Part shown: in pieces, positions 25,186 to 33,743 of the stretch
Numbering within the stretch: the stretch's first letter is position 1
Layout of the letters: each line of letters starts with the position of its first letter
Assembly (NCBI GenBank): GCA_003298465.1
Contig: QNGA01000011.1
Location: 1-64,000 of the forward strand
DNA from: a halophilic archaeon
GTDB taxonomy: Archaea > Halobacteriota > Halobacteria > Halobacteriales > Haladaptataceae
DNA length: 64,000 nt
Reading direction: 5' to 3'
Notes under the pieces: generated by a model
The model's input: the letters and a program-made list of their open reading frames with translations, nothing else
Databases searched by the model: none
Told to the model about the DNA's origin: nothing
Program-made: the position numbers and the translations under genes

Positions 25186-26724
25186 TCACGCCTCCGGTTT
25201 CCCGAACGCGAACAGCGTCATCGGCGTCTGGTTCGCCGCCCGGGGGGAGAACTGCTCGGTCACGAGGTCGTCGAAGAACGTGAAGCCGCGGCCGCCGAGG
25301 GCGCGGTGGGCGTAGGTGGCGAGATACAGCCGTCCCAGTTCGATTCCGGCCGCCAGCTGGGCGACCCGATAGCCGCGGTTCCCGACCGCCTCCACGACGG
25401 CGTCGACGTCCGCCATGAGGTAGACGTTCACCGCGGCGTCGCCGACGACCGACTGGCCGAGCGCGAGGCGGCCGGCGGTGCGACGGTCGGCGTCGCCGAG
25501 ACGTTCGAGGACGTTCGCCTTGGGATGGTACTGGTAGGCTCCGCTCGGAACGTCGTCGACGGCGTGGACGAGACAGTAACAGTCGACCAGCCGCCGACTG
25601 CCGTCGGACCCGAGGCAGTCGAACGGCACGCCGCGGAGCGCCCGGTCGAGCACCGTGGCGAACTGTCGCGGACTGACGGCGTCGTGGCCGTACTCCCGCA
25701 ACGACCCCCGGCGCTCGACGGTGGCGCTCACGGGACGACTCGACGCCGTCTCTGCGTCGACCGGGTCGAGCGCGATCGTCTCGCCGTCGCCCGGTCCGTG
25801 GGTTCCGAAGGCGTCCTCCGGGAGTTCGTCGAAGCCGTCGCGCCACGCCCGCGCCGCCTCGCCGTCCGCCACCCTGCTCTGGCGCCACGCGTCGGGAACC
25901 AGCGGATAGTCGACGACCTCCTCCGACGGCGGCGTCTCGTCCGGGTCGATAGCCGCGACGTCCGACGCGTCCGGGACGGGGTCCCCGCTGCCGACGGGGA
26001 CGAGTTCGAGGGGCGCTTCCTCCTCGGGGTCGACGCCGAGCAGTCGGGCGACGGCGTCGTCCGCGAACCCGGTGACGACTGTCGCCCGGCGTCCGGTCCC
26101 GTGCGCGACGGCCAGCAGGTTGGCCAGGATGGTGCCCGAGTCCCAGAACGCGTGACGATACGTTCGCTCGCGGTACTTCCAGGCGTTGCGCCACCACTCG
26201 GAGGTGGCGACGAACGTCACCGGAGCGTTCGACACCGACCGCTGGTCTCCCGCCGCCCGTGCGAGCGCGCCGCGGTAATCGCCCTCGCGGAGCACGTCGA
26301 AGGACCCGGAGTCGGGGTCGAAATGGTAGACGCCCGGGGCGAGTCCGTCGACGTCGCCGACGACGGCGTAGAGGTCCACGTGGTAGAGCTTCCCCGTGCA
26401 GGACGCGGCGCGAAAGCGCATCCGCCGGCCCTGCTTCTCCAGTTCCTTCGTGACGCCCGTGGAATAGTGACAGAGCGTGACGACGTCACGGAAATCGACC
26501 GAGGACGCGTCTTCCCCGCCCCGCGGGTCGGCGCTCGCGTTCGCGACGGCCGACAGCGCCGGCTCCTCGACCGACCGCATCGGCTCCGGCGGCGAGACGC
26601 GCGGGCGGTCCTCGTACACCTTGTACGGCCGCGGCTTGTTCGCGTAGTCCAGCGAGAACGCGTCGTTGCGGACGCTCTCCATCGAGTGTTTCGTCCGCTC
26701 GTGGTACTCCCGTGCGTCGACCAT
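25186..26724 (-). CDS. SagB/ThcOx-type nitroreductase-fold oxidoreductase, two-domain
   Basis: 512 residues, about twice the length of a simple nitroreductase. The N-terminus has the SagB hallmark 'YHERTKHS' followed by 'SLDYANKPRPYKVY'. Each half carries nitroreductase features: 'LCHYSTGVTKEL' and 'FRAASCTGKLYHVDLYAVV' in the first, 'VSATVERRGSLREYGHD' and 'VVDCYCLVHAVDDVPSGAYQYHP'-like in the second. SagB-type enzymes are FMN-dependent dehydrogenases that oxidise azolines in thiazole/oxazole-modified peptides, but many haloarchaeal copies stand alone. No YcaO cyclodehydratase is nearby. It is followed by a methyltransferase and lies opposite an ABC transporter. Confidence 0.82.
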   Translation of the reverse strand: MVDAREYHERTKHSMESVRNDAFSLDYANKPRPYKVYEDRPRVSPPEPMRSVEEPALSAVANASADPRGGEDASSVDFRDVVTLCHYSTGVTKELEKQGRRMRFRAASCTGKLYHVDLYAVVGDVDGLAPGVYHFDPDSGSFDVLREGDYRGALARAAGDQRSVSNAPVTFVATSEWWRNAWKYRERTYRHAFWDSGTILANLLAVAHGTGRRATVVTGFADDAVARLLGVDPEEEAPLELVPVGSGDPVPDASDVAAIDPDETPPSEEVVDYPLVPDAWRQSRVADGEAARAWRDGFDELPEDAFGTHGPGDGETIALDPVDAETASSRPVSATVERRGSLREYGHDAVSPRQFATVLDRALRGVPFDCLGSDGSRRLVDCYCLVHAVDDVPSGAYQYHPKANVLERLGDADRRTAGRLALGQSVVGDAAVNVYLMADVDAVVEAVGNRGYRVAQLAAGIELGRLYLATYAHRALGGRGFTFFDDLVTEQFSPRAANQTPMTLFAFGKPEA

Positions 26725-27093
26725 CGGTTCGTCAATGGACCACGAGCCACAAACCGTTTCGGACCGTCTCCGGTCCGGACCGGTCCCCGCCGGGGACGGG
26801 CGAAACCGCGGCTGCCGAACGGAGGCGGTCGGAACCGGCCCCTCGCGGACGAACGCGTGAACCGGACGCTATCTCATCCCGTCGGTATCCGGAGCGGTCT
26901 CGGCTCCCGGTTTCTGTCGACTCGCGGGGAGGAGTTGCCTTCCGGATGCCGTACTCGTCCGTCGCGACCCGTCGAACGCTGTCTCGGCGGCCGTCGCAGG
27001 AACACCCTCAGCTATTTAATCTCTCCCCGAGCACACATATCCGATGTCAGCCCTCCAACTGCTCCCCGCTGCCCGTAGAGAACGGGAGGACCC
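26725..27093. other. Intergenic region with ABC operon promoter and a possible 41-codon frame
   Basis: About 370 bases between the divergent SagB-like and ABC genes. A short plus-strand frame (ATG at 26735, stop at 26860) encodes 41 residues with one Cys and many Arg and Gly; support is weak. Near the right end 'gctatttaatctc' at about 27010-27022 is the likely TATA box of the ABC operon. A strong Shine-Dalgarno-type 'gggagga' sits at 27083-27089, so this transcript has a leader. Confidence 0.5.
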
Positions 27094-28059
27094 ATGCCAG
27101 CGATAGAGATCACGGAACTCACGAAACGGTACGGCGACGTTACCGCCCTCGATTCGCTCTCCCTGTCGGTGCCCGAGGGGTCCGTCTTCGGATTCCTCGG
27201 CCCGAACGGCGCCGGGAAGTCGACGACCATCAACGTGTTGACGGACTTCATCCGCCCGACGTCGGGGTCCGTCTCTGTCCTGAGGTTCGACGCCCAGACG
27301 GACAGCGTCGCGGTTCGAGAGCGAACCGGCGTCCTCCTCGAAGGGTACGATGTCTACGAGAATCTCACCGGCCGGGAACACCTCGAACACGCCATCGCGA
27401 TGAAACGGGCGGACGACGACCCCGACGAGTTGCTCGCCCGCGTCGACCTGGAGGACGCCGGCGACCGCGAGGCCGGCGGATACTCGAAGGGGATGCGGCA
27501 GCGACTCGCCATCGCGGCGGCGGTCATCGGCGACCCCGAACTGCTGATCCTCGACGAGCCCTCGACGGGACTCGACCCGAACGGCGCCCGTCGGCTCCGC
27601 GAAATCGTCCGCGAGGAGAGCGAGCGCGGCGCGACCGTCTTCTTCTCCAGCCACATCCTGGACGAAGTCGAGGCGGTCTGTGACAGCGTCGGAATCCTGC
27701 TGAACGGACGACTCGTCACGGAAGGGACCGTCACCGAACTCCGGGACGAACTCGCCGCCGAAACGACGCTGACGGTGACCGTCGAGCGGACGCCACGGTC
27801 GGTTCTGGCGGACCTCCGGGGAATCGAGGGCGTCGCCACCGTCTCCGCCAGCGGTTCCCGCATCGTCGTCGAGTGTCGCGGCGGGGAGACGAAGCTCGCC
27901 GTCCTGGAGCGCGTTCACCGGTCCGACGCGGGATTCGTCGACTTTACGACCGAAGAACCGTCGCTCCAGGAGATCTTCTCCAGATACACGACCGAAGCGG
28001 GCGGCCGCGACGCCGACGATACGCCCGTCCTGCAGCGCGTGGGCGGTGACCCGACGTGA
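27094..28059 (+). CDS. ABC transporter ATP-binding protein
   Basis: 321 residues. Walker A 'GPNGAGKSTT' near residue 40, a signature motif in the 'YSKGMRQRL' form, Walker B 'LLILDEPSTGLDP' and the switch His in 'SSHILDEV' are all present. A C-terminal regulatory region of about 90 residues ('TVTVERTPRSVLADLRG') is typical of ABC-2 exporters that move drugs, lipids or polymers. It overlaps the permease gene by four bases (GTGA), so the two form one complex. A Shine-Dalgarno-like sequence lies a few bases before the ATG. Confidence 0.94.
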   Translation: MPAIEITELTKRYGDVTALDSLSLSVPEGSVFGFLGPNGAGKSTTINVLTDFIRPTSGSVSVLRFDAQTDSVAVRERTGVLLEGYDVYENLTGREHLEHAIAMKRADDDPDELLARVDLEDAGDREAGGYSKGMRQRLAIAAAVIGDPELLILDEPSTGLDPNGARRLREIVREESERGATVFFSSHILDEVEAVCDSVGILLNGRLVTEGTVTELRDELAAETTLTVTVERTPRSVLADLRGIEGVATVSASGSRIVVECRGGETKLAVLERVHRSDAGFVDFTTEEPSLQEIFSRYTTEAGGRDADDTPVLQRVGGDPT

Positions 28060-28901
28060 GACGGAGGGCCCTGCTCGTGATGCGACGCGACGTCCTCCAG
28101 TCGAGTCGGGACCGGACGCTTCTCGGTCTCGGCGTCGCGTTCCTGCTACTGACGGCCGTGACCGCCTTCGTTCAACAGTTGCTCCACAGCCCGTACGCTC
28201 CACCACTCACGACCGACGAGACGATCTTCGCGGGCGGGTCGCTGCTCTCGATTCTCGGTCCGCTCGTCGTCCTCGTCGCGACGTACGGGGCGGTTCTCCA
28301 CGAGCGGGCCTCCGGTGCCGTTCGGTTCACGCTCGGCTTGCCCGTCTCGCGGGCGACGGTGTACGCCGGGAAGTATCTCGGCCGAATCGGCATCGTCCTC
28401 GGGACCGCGACCGTCGGATTCGCGGTCGCGACGGCGGTCGTCCTGCTCACCTATCCGACGGTGTATCTCGGCCAGTATCTCCTGTTCGTCGCCGTGACGC
28501 TGCTCTACGCTGCCATCTGGGTCGGACTCGGTCTCAGCATCTCGGGGACGTTCAGTTCGGTGACGCGCGGCGTGGCGGCTCTCGTCGGCGTCTTCGTCGT
28601 CTTTCGGCTCGGCTGGATGGGCGTTCAGATGGTCGGTCTCCGCCTCGCCGACGCGTCGGTGTACCGGGACACCCCGGCGTGGTACTTCCTGCTCGGGCGC
28701 ATCAATCCCATGAACGCCTACGTCAGGGTTTCGAACGAACTGATGGTCGAACCCGAACGGTACCATCCGCTGCTCACGCATCCGGGGAACGTAGAGACCG
28801 TCTGGGTCTCCGCGGAGTTCTCGTTCGCCGTTCTCGTGGTCTGGGCTGTCGTCGCACCGCTGTTCGGATACGTCCGATTCGGTCAGGCGGACCTGGACTG
28901 A
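28056..28901 (+). CDS. ABC-2 type transporter permease
   Basis: 281 residues from the GTG at 28056, overlapping the ATPase stop; an ATG at 28080 is an alternative. Six hydrophobic segments follow the ABC-2 layout, with a long first extracytoplasmic loop and 'HERASGAVRFTLGLPVSRATVYAGKYLGR' between helices 2 and 3, the region where these permeases contact the ATPase. It forms the membrane half of the exporter encoded just upstream. The cargo is unknown. The opposite SagB-like and methyltransferase genes might supply it. Confidence 0.9.
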   Translation: MRRRALLVMRRDVLQSSRDRTLLGLGVAFLLLTAVTAFVQQLLHSPYAPPLTTDETIFAGGSLLSILGPLVVLVATYGAVLHERASGAVRFTLGLPVSRATVYAGKYLGRIGIVLGTATVGFAVATAVVLLTYPTVYLGQYLLFVAVTLLYAAIWVGLGLSISGTFSSVTRGVAALVGVFVVFRLGWMGVQMVGLRLADASVYRDTPAWYFLLGRINPMNAYVRVSNELMVEPERYHPLLTHPGNVETVWVSAEFSFAVLVVWAVVAPLFGYVRFGQADLD

Positions 28902-29034
28902 GCGTTCGTCGTCGCCCCGCCTCTCGATGGCGTCGTATCGGGCACTCGGGACGCGTCCGATGCGACCGCCTGCGACTCCCCCGACCCTGGTATCAACGAA
29001 AACACATTTCCCCTCCCGGTCCGAGACGGAAACG

Positions 29035-29952
29035 ATGGACGAAGCGCCGCCGACGAGCGTTCTCCTTCCGACCACTCGATGGACGTCCGCCTGCGCGGAC
29101 GTGGCCGACCAGCTCCGTCCGGCCGACGAACTCCTCGTCGTCTGCGACGAGGACACGGACGCCGTCGCCGACCGCAGCGACGACCTTCCCGGAAACGTCC
29201 GCCTCGTCGTCGCCGGGGAACCGACGGGCTGTTCGGGGAAGGCGAACGCCATCGCGACGGGGATGGAGAGCGCTCGACACGACCGACTCGTGTGGACCGA
29301 CGACGACTTCCACCACCCGCCGGACTGGCTCGCCGGTCTCCACGCCGACTACGAACGGCACGGCCCGGTGTCGGAACTTCCCTTCTTCGTCGGGCGCGAC
29401 CCGCTCTCCCTTCTCCTCGAACCGGTCTACGCACTCGGCGGGACGCTCGGGGCCTACGCGAACGACAAAGCCTGGGGCGGGGCCGTGATGTTCGAGCGCG
29501 ACGACCTCGACGTCGACGCGTTCCTCGCCGAACTCCGGCGGACGGTGAGCGACGACGGCCTGCTCTCGGAACATCTGGACGCGACCCCTCTCAGACGCGT
29601 CCGACGCGTCGAAATCGGCGGAACGATCCGCGAGACGCTCGAACGACACGTCCGCTTCACGCAGATCGTCCACCGGCACGAACCGAGAGACACCGCGCTC
29701 ATGGGGACCGTAACGGCGGCGGTCGCCGCGTTCTGTCTGCTCCTGCCGACGTACACCTTCGGCGTCACCACGCTGCTCCTCGCGGGAATCTACGCCCTGT
29801 TCGGCGTCCGTCGCTGGACGGCGCTGTTGGCCTATCCGGCGATACTCGTCCAGTTACCGCTCATGGCCTACGCGCTCGCTCGCCGAACCTTCGTGTGGGG
29901 CGGCCGGCGGTATCGATGGCGGAGCAAGTTCGACGTCACTGTGGTCGAGTGA
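29035..29952 (+). CDS. Family 2 glycosyltransferase, membrane-associated
   Basis: 305 residues from the ATG at 29035. GT-A features: 'TSVLLPTTR' at the start, 'PADELLVVCDEDTD', 'GCSGKANAIATGMESA' and the metal/nucleotide-binding 'LVWTDDDFHH', then an acceptor region 'KAWGGAVMF'. Three C-terminal hydrophobic segments ('MGTVTAAVAAFCLLLPTYTF', 'LLLAGIYALFGV', 'LLAYPAILVQLPLMAYALA') place it in the membrane. Such enzymes add a sugar from a nucleotide donor to a lipid or glycan. The gene starts about 130 bases after the ABC permease, and its end overlaps the convergent DUF389 gene by 17 bases. Confidence 0.86.
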   Translation: MDEAPPTSVLLPTTRWTSACADVADQLRPADELLVVCDEDTDAVADRSDDLPGNVRLVVAGEPTGCSGKANAIATGMESARHDRLVWTDDDFHHPPDWLAGLHADYERHGPVSELPFFVGRDPLSLLLEPVYALGGTLGAYANDKAWGGAVMFERDDLDVDAFLAELRRTVSDDGLLSEHLDATPLRRVRRVEIGGTIRETLERHVRFTQIVHRHEPRDTALMGTVTAAVAAFCLLLPTYTFGVTTLLLAGIYALFGVRRWTALLAYPAILVQLPLMAYALARRTFVWGGRRYRWRSKFDVTVVE

Positions 29953-31273
29953 GCGCACGCTGCCAAACGCTCCTCGAGACGCCGGCCGCCCCGGACCGCT
30001 GTTCCTCGATGAACCCGACCCGGACTCCGGTCTCCCGGTCGGTGGCGTCCGTTATCCGGTGGTCGAGCCGATCGGCGACGTCCGGCGGCGGCCGATAGCC
30101 GGCCGGACGGCCGACGACGATCTCCACCGACGCCGGGCGACCGAGCAGCACGTCGGCGGGCGAGTAGTCGACCTCCGCGTCGACGTAATCGAGCCTGTCG
30201 TACTCCGGACTCCCGAGCGCGGCTTCCGCCTCCGCGGTCGCTTCCTTCTCGAAGGTCGTCGCCTGGTACGAGGCGAACGTGACTGCCGCGAGCACGACCG
30301 AGAGCACGACGATGCCGGCTACGATGCGGATCGTGTTCGACCGGACCGCTGCCCTCGCGTGGTCCGCGGCCGCCGCCTCGGGCGGTCGGTAGCCGGCGAA
30401 CCAGAACACGAGCAGCGCCGAGAGGTTGATGCCGAGCAGGTTCACGAGCACGAGGACGGTCGCGGTGACGGCGACGCCGAAGTCGAGCCACGCGATACCG
30501 ATGCCGGCGGTCGCGGCCGGCGGCACGAGCGCCACGGCGATGGCGACGCCGACGAGCGCCGACCCGGCACCCCGGAAGATGCTGATGGCGCCCGCGACGC
30601 CGGACCCGAGCGCGAGGAACAGCGACAGGAAGTTCGGGCTGGTCCGCTCGGCGATCTGTGGTACTTGCCGGATTTCGAGGTCCGGCGGCACGAGGACCGT
30701 CCCCCGGACGAGCGCGGCGAGCGCGGCCGCGACGGCGATGGCCAGCAACAGCCCGGCGACCTGGAGAGCGACGCCGCGCCGATACATCGCCGCGTCGTCG
30801 ATTACCGTTCCGACGCTCGCGGAGATGGCCGGTCCCATCAGCGGTGCGACGACCATCGCGCCGATGATGGTCGCCGTCGAGTCGAGCAGCAGTCCGGTGG
30901 TCGCGATGACGGTGCTCAGGACGAGCAGGGCGACGTACGTCGACAGCGCCGGGGCGAGGTCCTCCGCCCGCGCCATCAGCTCCTCGCGCGAGAGGCGAAG
31001 GCCGGAGTACCGCTCCGTCAGCTTCTCGATGCGTCGGGAGACGACGGTCTCGGTCGGCAGGACGATGGTGTAGGCGTCCCCCTCGACGCCGGCGGCGCGC
31101 AGGTCGTCCATCACCGGCTCGACGCCGCTCGGCGGGACGGGAAACGACACCAGCGCCTCGAACTCGCCCCGTCCCGTCTCCTCGACCACCGCGTAGTCGA
31201 TGTCCTGTCCGTCCAGCGCCGCCAGAACCGAATCCCGTCGCCCCTCCGGAATCATCACCTGAACGAGACGCAT
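29936..31273 (-). CDS. DUF389 / TIGR00341 family membrane protein
   Basis: 445 residues. A soluble N-terminal domain ('RLVQVMIPEGRRDSVLAALDG') with a ferredoxin-like alternation of strands and helices precedes a membrane core with 'LLLDSTATIIGAMVVAPLMGPAI', the signature of the DUF389 family, and further helices ('ALVPPAATAGIGIAWLDF'). A C-terminal soluble domain follows. These proteins occur in archaea and bacteria and their transport or signalling role is unknown. The coding end overlaps the convergent glycosyltransferase gene by 17 bases. Confidence 0.9.
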   Translation of the reverse strand: MRLVQVMIPEGRRDSVLAALDGQDIDYAVVEETGRGEFEALVSFPVPPSGVEPVMDDLRAAGVEGDAYTIVLPTETVVSRRIEKLTERYSGLRLSREELMARAEDLAPALSTYVALLVLSTVIATTGLLLDSTATIIGAMVVAPLMGPAISASVGTVIDDAAMYRRGVALQVAGLLLAIAVAAALAALVRGTVLVPPDLEIRQVPQIAERTSPNFLSLFLALGSGVAGAISIFRGAGSALVGVAIAVALVPPAATAGIGIAWLDFGVAVTATVLVLVNLLGINLSALLVFWFAGYRPPEAAAADHARAAVRSNTIRIVAGIVVLSVVLAAVTFASYQATTFEKEATAEAEAALGSPEYDRLDYVDAEVDYSPADVLLGRPASVEIVVGRPAGYRPPPDVADRLDHRITDATDRETGVRVGFIEEQRSGAAGVSRSVWQRALTRPQ

Positions 31274-31467
31274 ACCACCCGCACGACGTCCAATCCGATA
31301 ACGTCACGGGTGCGTCACTTGTCGGCGCGCACGCTGACGCGATTTCCTGAACCCGGCCCGGTGCGGCGTCTCGGACTGCGTCGCCCGGCCGCGCCGTCGC
31401 CGACTGTGCCTCCGACTACCACCAGGCCCTCCCGCCGGCGCAACCTCGCGGTGCGGACCCGTTCGGT

Positions 31468-32652
31468 TCAGACGGACGGATCCTCGTCCCGACGACTCTC
31501 GTCGGACTCCGCTCGTTCTCCCTCGGCGCTCTCGTCTGGAGGACGCTCCTCACCGGCACGTTCGCCCGTGGTCGGGGCGTCGGCCGGGCGTTCGCGGAGT
31601 AGTCGCGGAACCACCACCCAGAGAAACTGGACGACGACGACCATGACGAACGGTCCGAGGAAGATACCGTACCAGCCGAAAATCGGCGGTCCGAGCAGGT
31701 ACGCGAACATGACCAGCCCGGTATGAAACAGCCGTCCGGAGAGGTACGGCCGGACGTACGTCCTGATGACGTTGTCGAACGCGAAACCCATGACGACGAA
31801 AAAGAGGAGCGGGAACCAGAGCAGGGTCGGGTCGGTCCGGACCGCGACGACGCCCAGATAGAGGACGACGAGGAAGTACACGATGGATCGCCCGACCAGC
31901 GGAACGAGCGTCGCGAGGCCCGTGGCGATTGCCACGAGCACCGTCATCGGAATCGCCATTCCCGGCGGTGCGACGAAATTCAGGAGATTGTAGATTATCG
32001 CGGACGCGATGACGATGACGAAGATGGTGAGCGTGTACCCGAAGAAGACGGAGGAGAGACCGCGGTCGACCGCCTGCAGGTAGTCGTAGGTCGTCCCCTC
32101 GTCGGTGACCGTGCGTCGGAACCAGTCGGCGATCGCATCCTCGTCACGGACGAGGAAGAAGACGAAGATGAGCGTGAGAAACAGATTGTACATCTGGGTC
32201 GCGAACGCGCCGACGAACGCGCCGAACTGGTTGAGAACGGTCTGGATGGACGGGTCGCTGAGCAGTTCCGTGACCGTTTCGTACACCCGCGCCGGTTCGG
32301 TCAGTATCGTCTCGACGTTGACCCCCGGGAAGAACGTTCGTGCGAACTGCTCGATGTCCGCCGGACGTACCGCCGAGAGTTCGCCGACCGCGACGACGAC
32401 GACCGCGCCGAGCAGTCCCACGAACGGGAGGACGATGACCGCCATCGTGACGAACGACGCGACGCCCGACGAGACGCCGCGGTGCTGGAGCCAGCGGGAG
32501 ATCGGTCGCGCGACGTAGTACAGGAACAGACCGAATATCAGCCAGCCGAGGTACGCGTCGAGCGACGCCACGAGGACCAGCGCGAGCGCGACGGCAAACA
32601 GCGTCCAACCACGTCCCGACCGTCCTGACTCACTATCGTTCCGGAACTCCAT
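31468..32652 (-). CDS. AI-2E family permease (first copy)
   Basis: 394 residues with six to eight hydrophobic segments. The family pattern is clear: 'LVLVASLDAYLGWLIFGLFLYYVARPISRWL' at the start, 'FVFFLVRDEDAIADWF' in the middle, 'GRSIVYFLVVLYLGVV', and 'GPPIFGWYGIFLGPFVM' near the end. The C-terminal 50 residues are charged and repetitive (Asp/Glu/Arg/Ser-rich). AI-2E permeases export small molecules or exchange ions such as Na+/H+; the substrate cannot be told here. A second member is at 51019-52035. Confidence 0.9.
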   Translation of the reverse strand: MEFRNDSESGRSGRGWTLFAVALALVLVASLDAYLGWLIFGLFLYYVARPISRWLQHRGVSSGVASFVTMAVIVLPFVGLLGAVVVVAVGELSAVRPADIEQFARTFFPGVNVETILTEPARVYETVTELLSDPSIQTVLNQFGAFVGAFATQMYNLFLTLIFVFFLVRDEDAIADWFRRTVTDEGTTYDYLQAVDRGLSSVFFGYTLTIFVIVIASAIIYNLLNFVAPPGMAIPMTVLVAIATGLATLVPLVGRSIVYFLVVLYLGVVAVRTDPTLLWFPLLFFVVMGFAFDNVIRTYVRPYLSGRLFHTGLVMFAYLLGPPIFGWYGIFLGPFVMVVVVQFLWVVVPRLLRERPADAPTTGERAGEERPPDESAEGERAESDESRRDEDPSV

Positions 32653-32667
32653 CTCCCTCCTCCGACC

Positions 32668-32799
32668 GTGAGCGCTACGCTAGACGTTCGGATAATTCGT
32701 TCGGGCGAACACGACCGCCGTCGACCCGACGTTCGGGCCGCAGGCGACGGTGGCGACCGCTTCGTCGACCTCGAAGTCCCCTGGGAACGCGAGAGCTGA
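32668..32799 (+). CDS. Possible 43-residue micro-protein
   Basis: GTG at 32668 to TGA at 32797-32799. The last half has strong native codon choice (nearly all third positions G or C) and an acidic, protein-like sequence ('GDGGDRFVDLEVPWERES'); the first half is arginine-rich. It is divergent from the AI-2E gene, with only 15 bases between. No promoter or family is recognised. It may equally be the relic of an earlier gene. Confidence 0.25.
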   Translation: MSATLDVRIIRSGEHDRRRPDVRAAGDGGDRFVDLEVPWERES

Positions 32800-32829
32800 A
32801 TCGCCTCACGACAGCGACGTGAGAGGCGG

Positions 32830-33015
32830 TCAGAGGGAACTACGGTGCAGTTCGACGATGGGCTCTAACCCGTCTCCCTCGTTCCGCGTCCGCCAGATCA
32901 CCTCGACGACGTTGTAGACGTCTCCCCGAAGACGGACCACCTCGTTCTTCCGCGGCGGAGCGTCCATCTCGTAGGTGATTTCTTCGAGACCCTCGGCATC
33001 GAAGACGACGCGCAT
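32830..33015 (-). CDS. Small beta-rich protein, 61 residues
   Basis: Starts at the ATG at 33015. Its pattern of short strands ('MRVVFDAEGLEEITYEMD', 'KNEVVRLRGDVYNVVEVIWRT', 'LEPIVELHRSSL') suggests a small SH3-like barrel. Proteins with 'V.L.G..Y.V.EV.W' are seen as single small genes in haloarchaea and phages; function unknown. It has no cysteines or signal peptide. It is divergent from the DUF5518-like gene. Confidence 0.65.
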   Translation of the reverse strand: MRVVFDAEGLEEITYEMDAPPRKNEVVRLRGDVYNVVEVIWRTRNEGDGLEPIVELHRSSL

Positions 33016-33242
33016 ACGAATCGACGACGGCACGTACGCTCTTAACGCTGTCCGGCGTTCGGCTGACAGCGCCGTCGTCGCTCGTCGACGCGTCGCACTT
33101 CGACTCCCGCTGCAGGTCCGAACGACCGTTAATCCATCCGACGGAGGTGCTTCAGTACCGACGGAGGGAGGGAAACCGGAACCGCGAACGTACCGTACCT
33201 TTGTAAAGAACACTTATCGATTCCCGGCGCCTCCACCCGTCC

Positions 33243-33644
33243 ATGGACATCAACTGGAGAGCCGTCCTCACCGGATTCCTGACCGCGTTCGTCCTCGGAA
33301 TACTCGTCGCCTGGCTCGTCCCGCCCGCACGGATGTCCGGGCTGGCGCAGGCGCTCCCCGGCCTCGTCGGCGGTCTGGTCGCCGGGTACATGGTCGTCGG
33401 CGCGGGACGCGGGGCCGTCCATGGCGGCCTCGCCACGGTCGTCGGGGGGCTCGTCCTGCTCGTCGCGTGGCTGGTGCTGGGGACCCTGTTCGCCGGCGTA
33501 TTCCCGGCGGTCACGGGATTCGCGCTCGGTCTGGCCGTCCTGCTCGCGCAGGCGATTCCCGGTGCCGTCGCCGGCGCTATCGGCGGGTGGGCGAAAGGCC
33601 GCCGCACCGCGACCCGCGAGACCGTCGGAACCGAGACCCGCTGA
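33243..33644 (+). CDS. Small four-helix membrane protein (DUF5518-like)
   Basis: 133 residues, nearly all hydrophobic: four transmembrane segments with Gly-rich helix contacts ('TGFLTAFVLGILVAWLV', 'LPGLVGGLVAGYMVVGAG', 'VVGGLVLLVAWLVLGTLFAGV', 'AIPGAVAGAIGGWAKG'). The layout resembles the archaeal DUF5518 family, whose function is unknown. It is a single gene. A TATA-like 'cacttatcg' sits about 33 bases before the ATG, in agreement with a leaderless transcript. Confidence 0.8.
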   Translation: MDINWRAVLTGFLTAFVLGILVAWLVPPARMSGLAQALPGLVGGLVAGYMVVGAGRGAVHGGLATVVGGLVLLVAWLVLGTLFAGVFPAVTGFALGLAVLLAQAIPGAVAGAIGGWAKGRRTATRETVGTETR

Positions 33645-33743
33645 CGGACCGCGCTGGACGGCGGTCGGGGCCGTCTCCTCCCCGCGACCACCGGCGGAAG
33701 CACCTATGGAGTGCGCGGCCGTGAAAGAGACACGCACTCAGAG

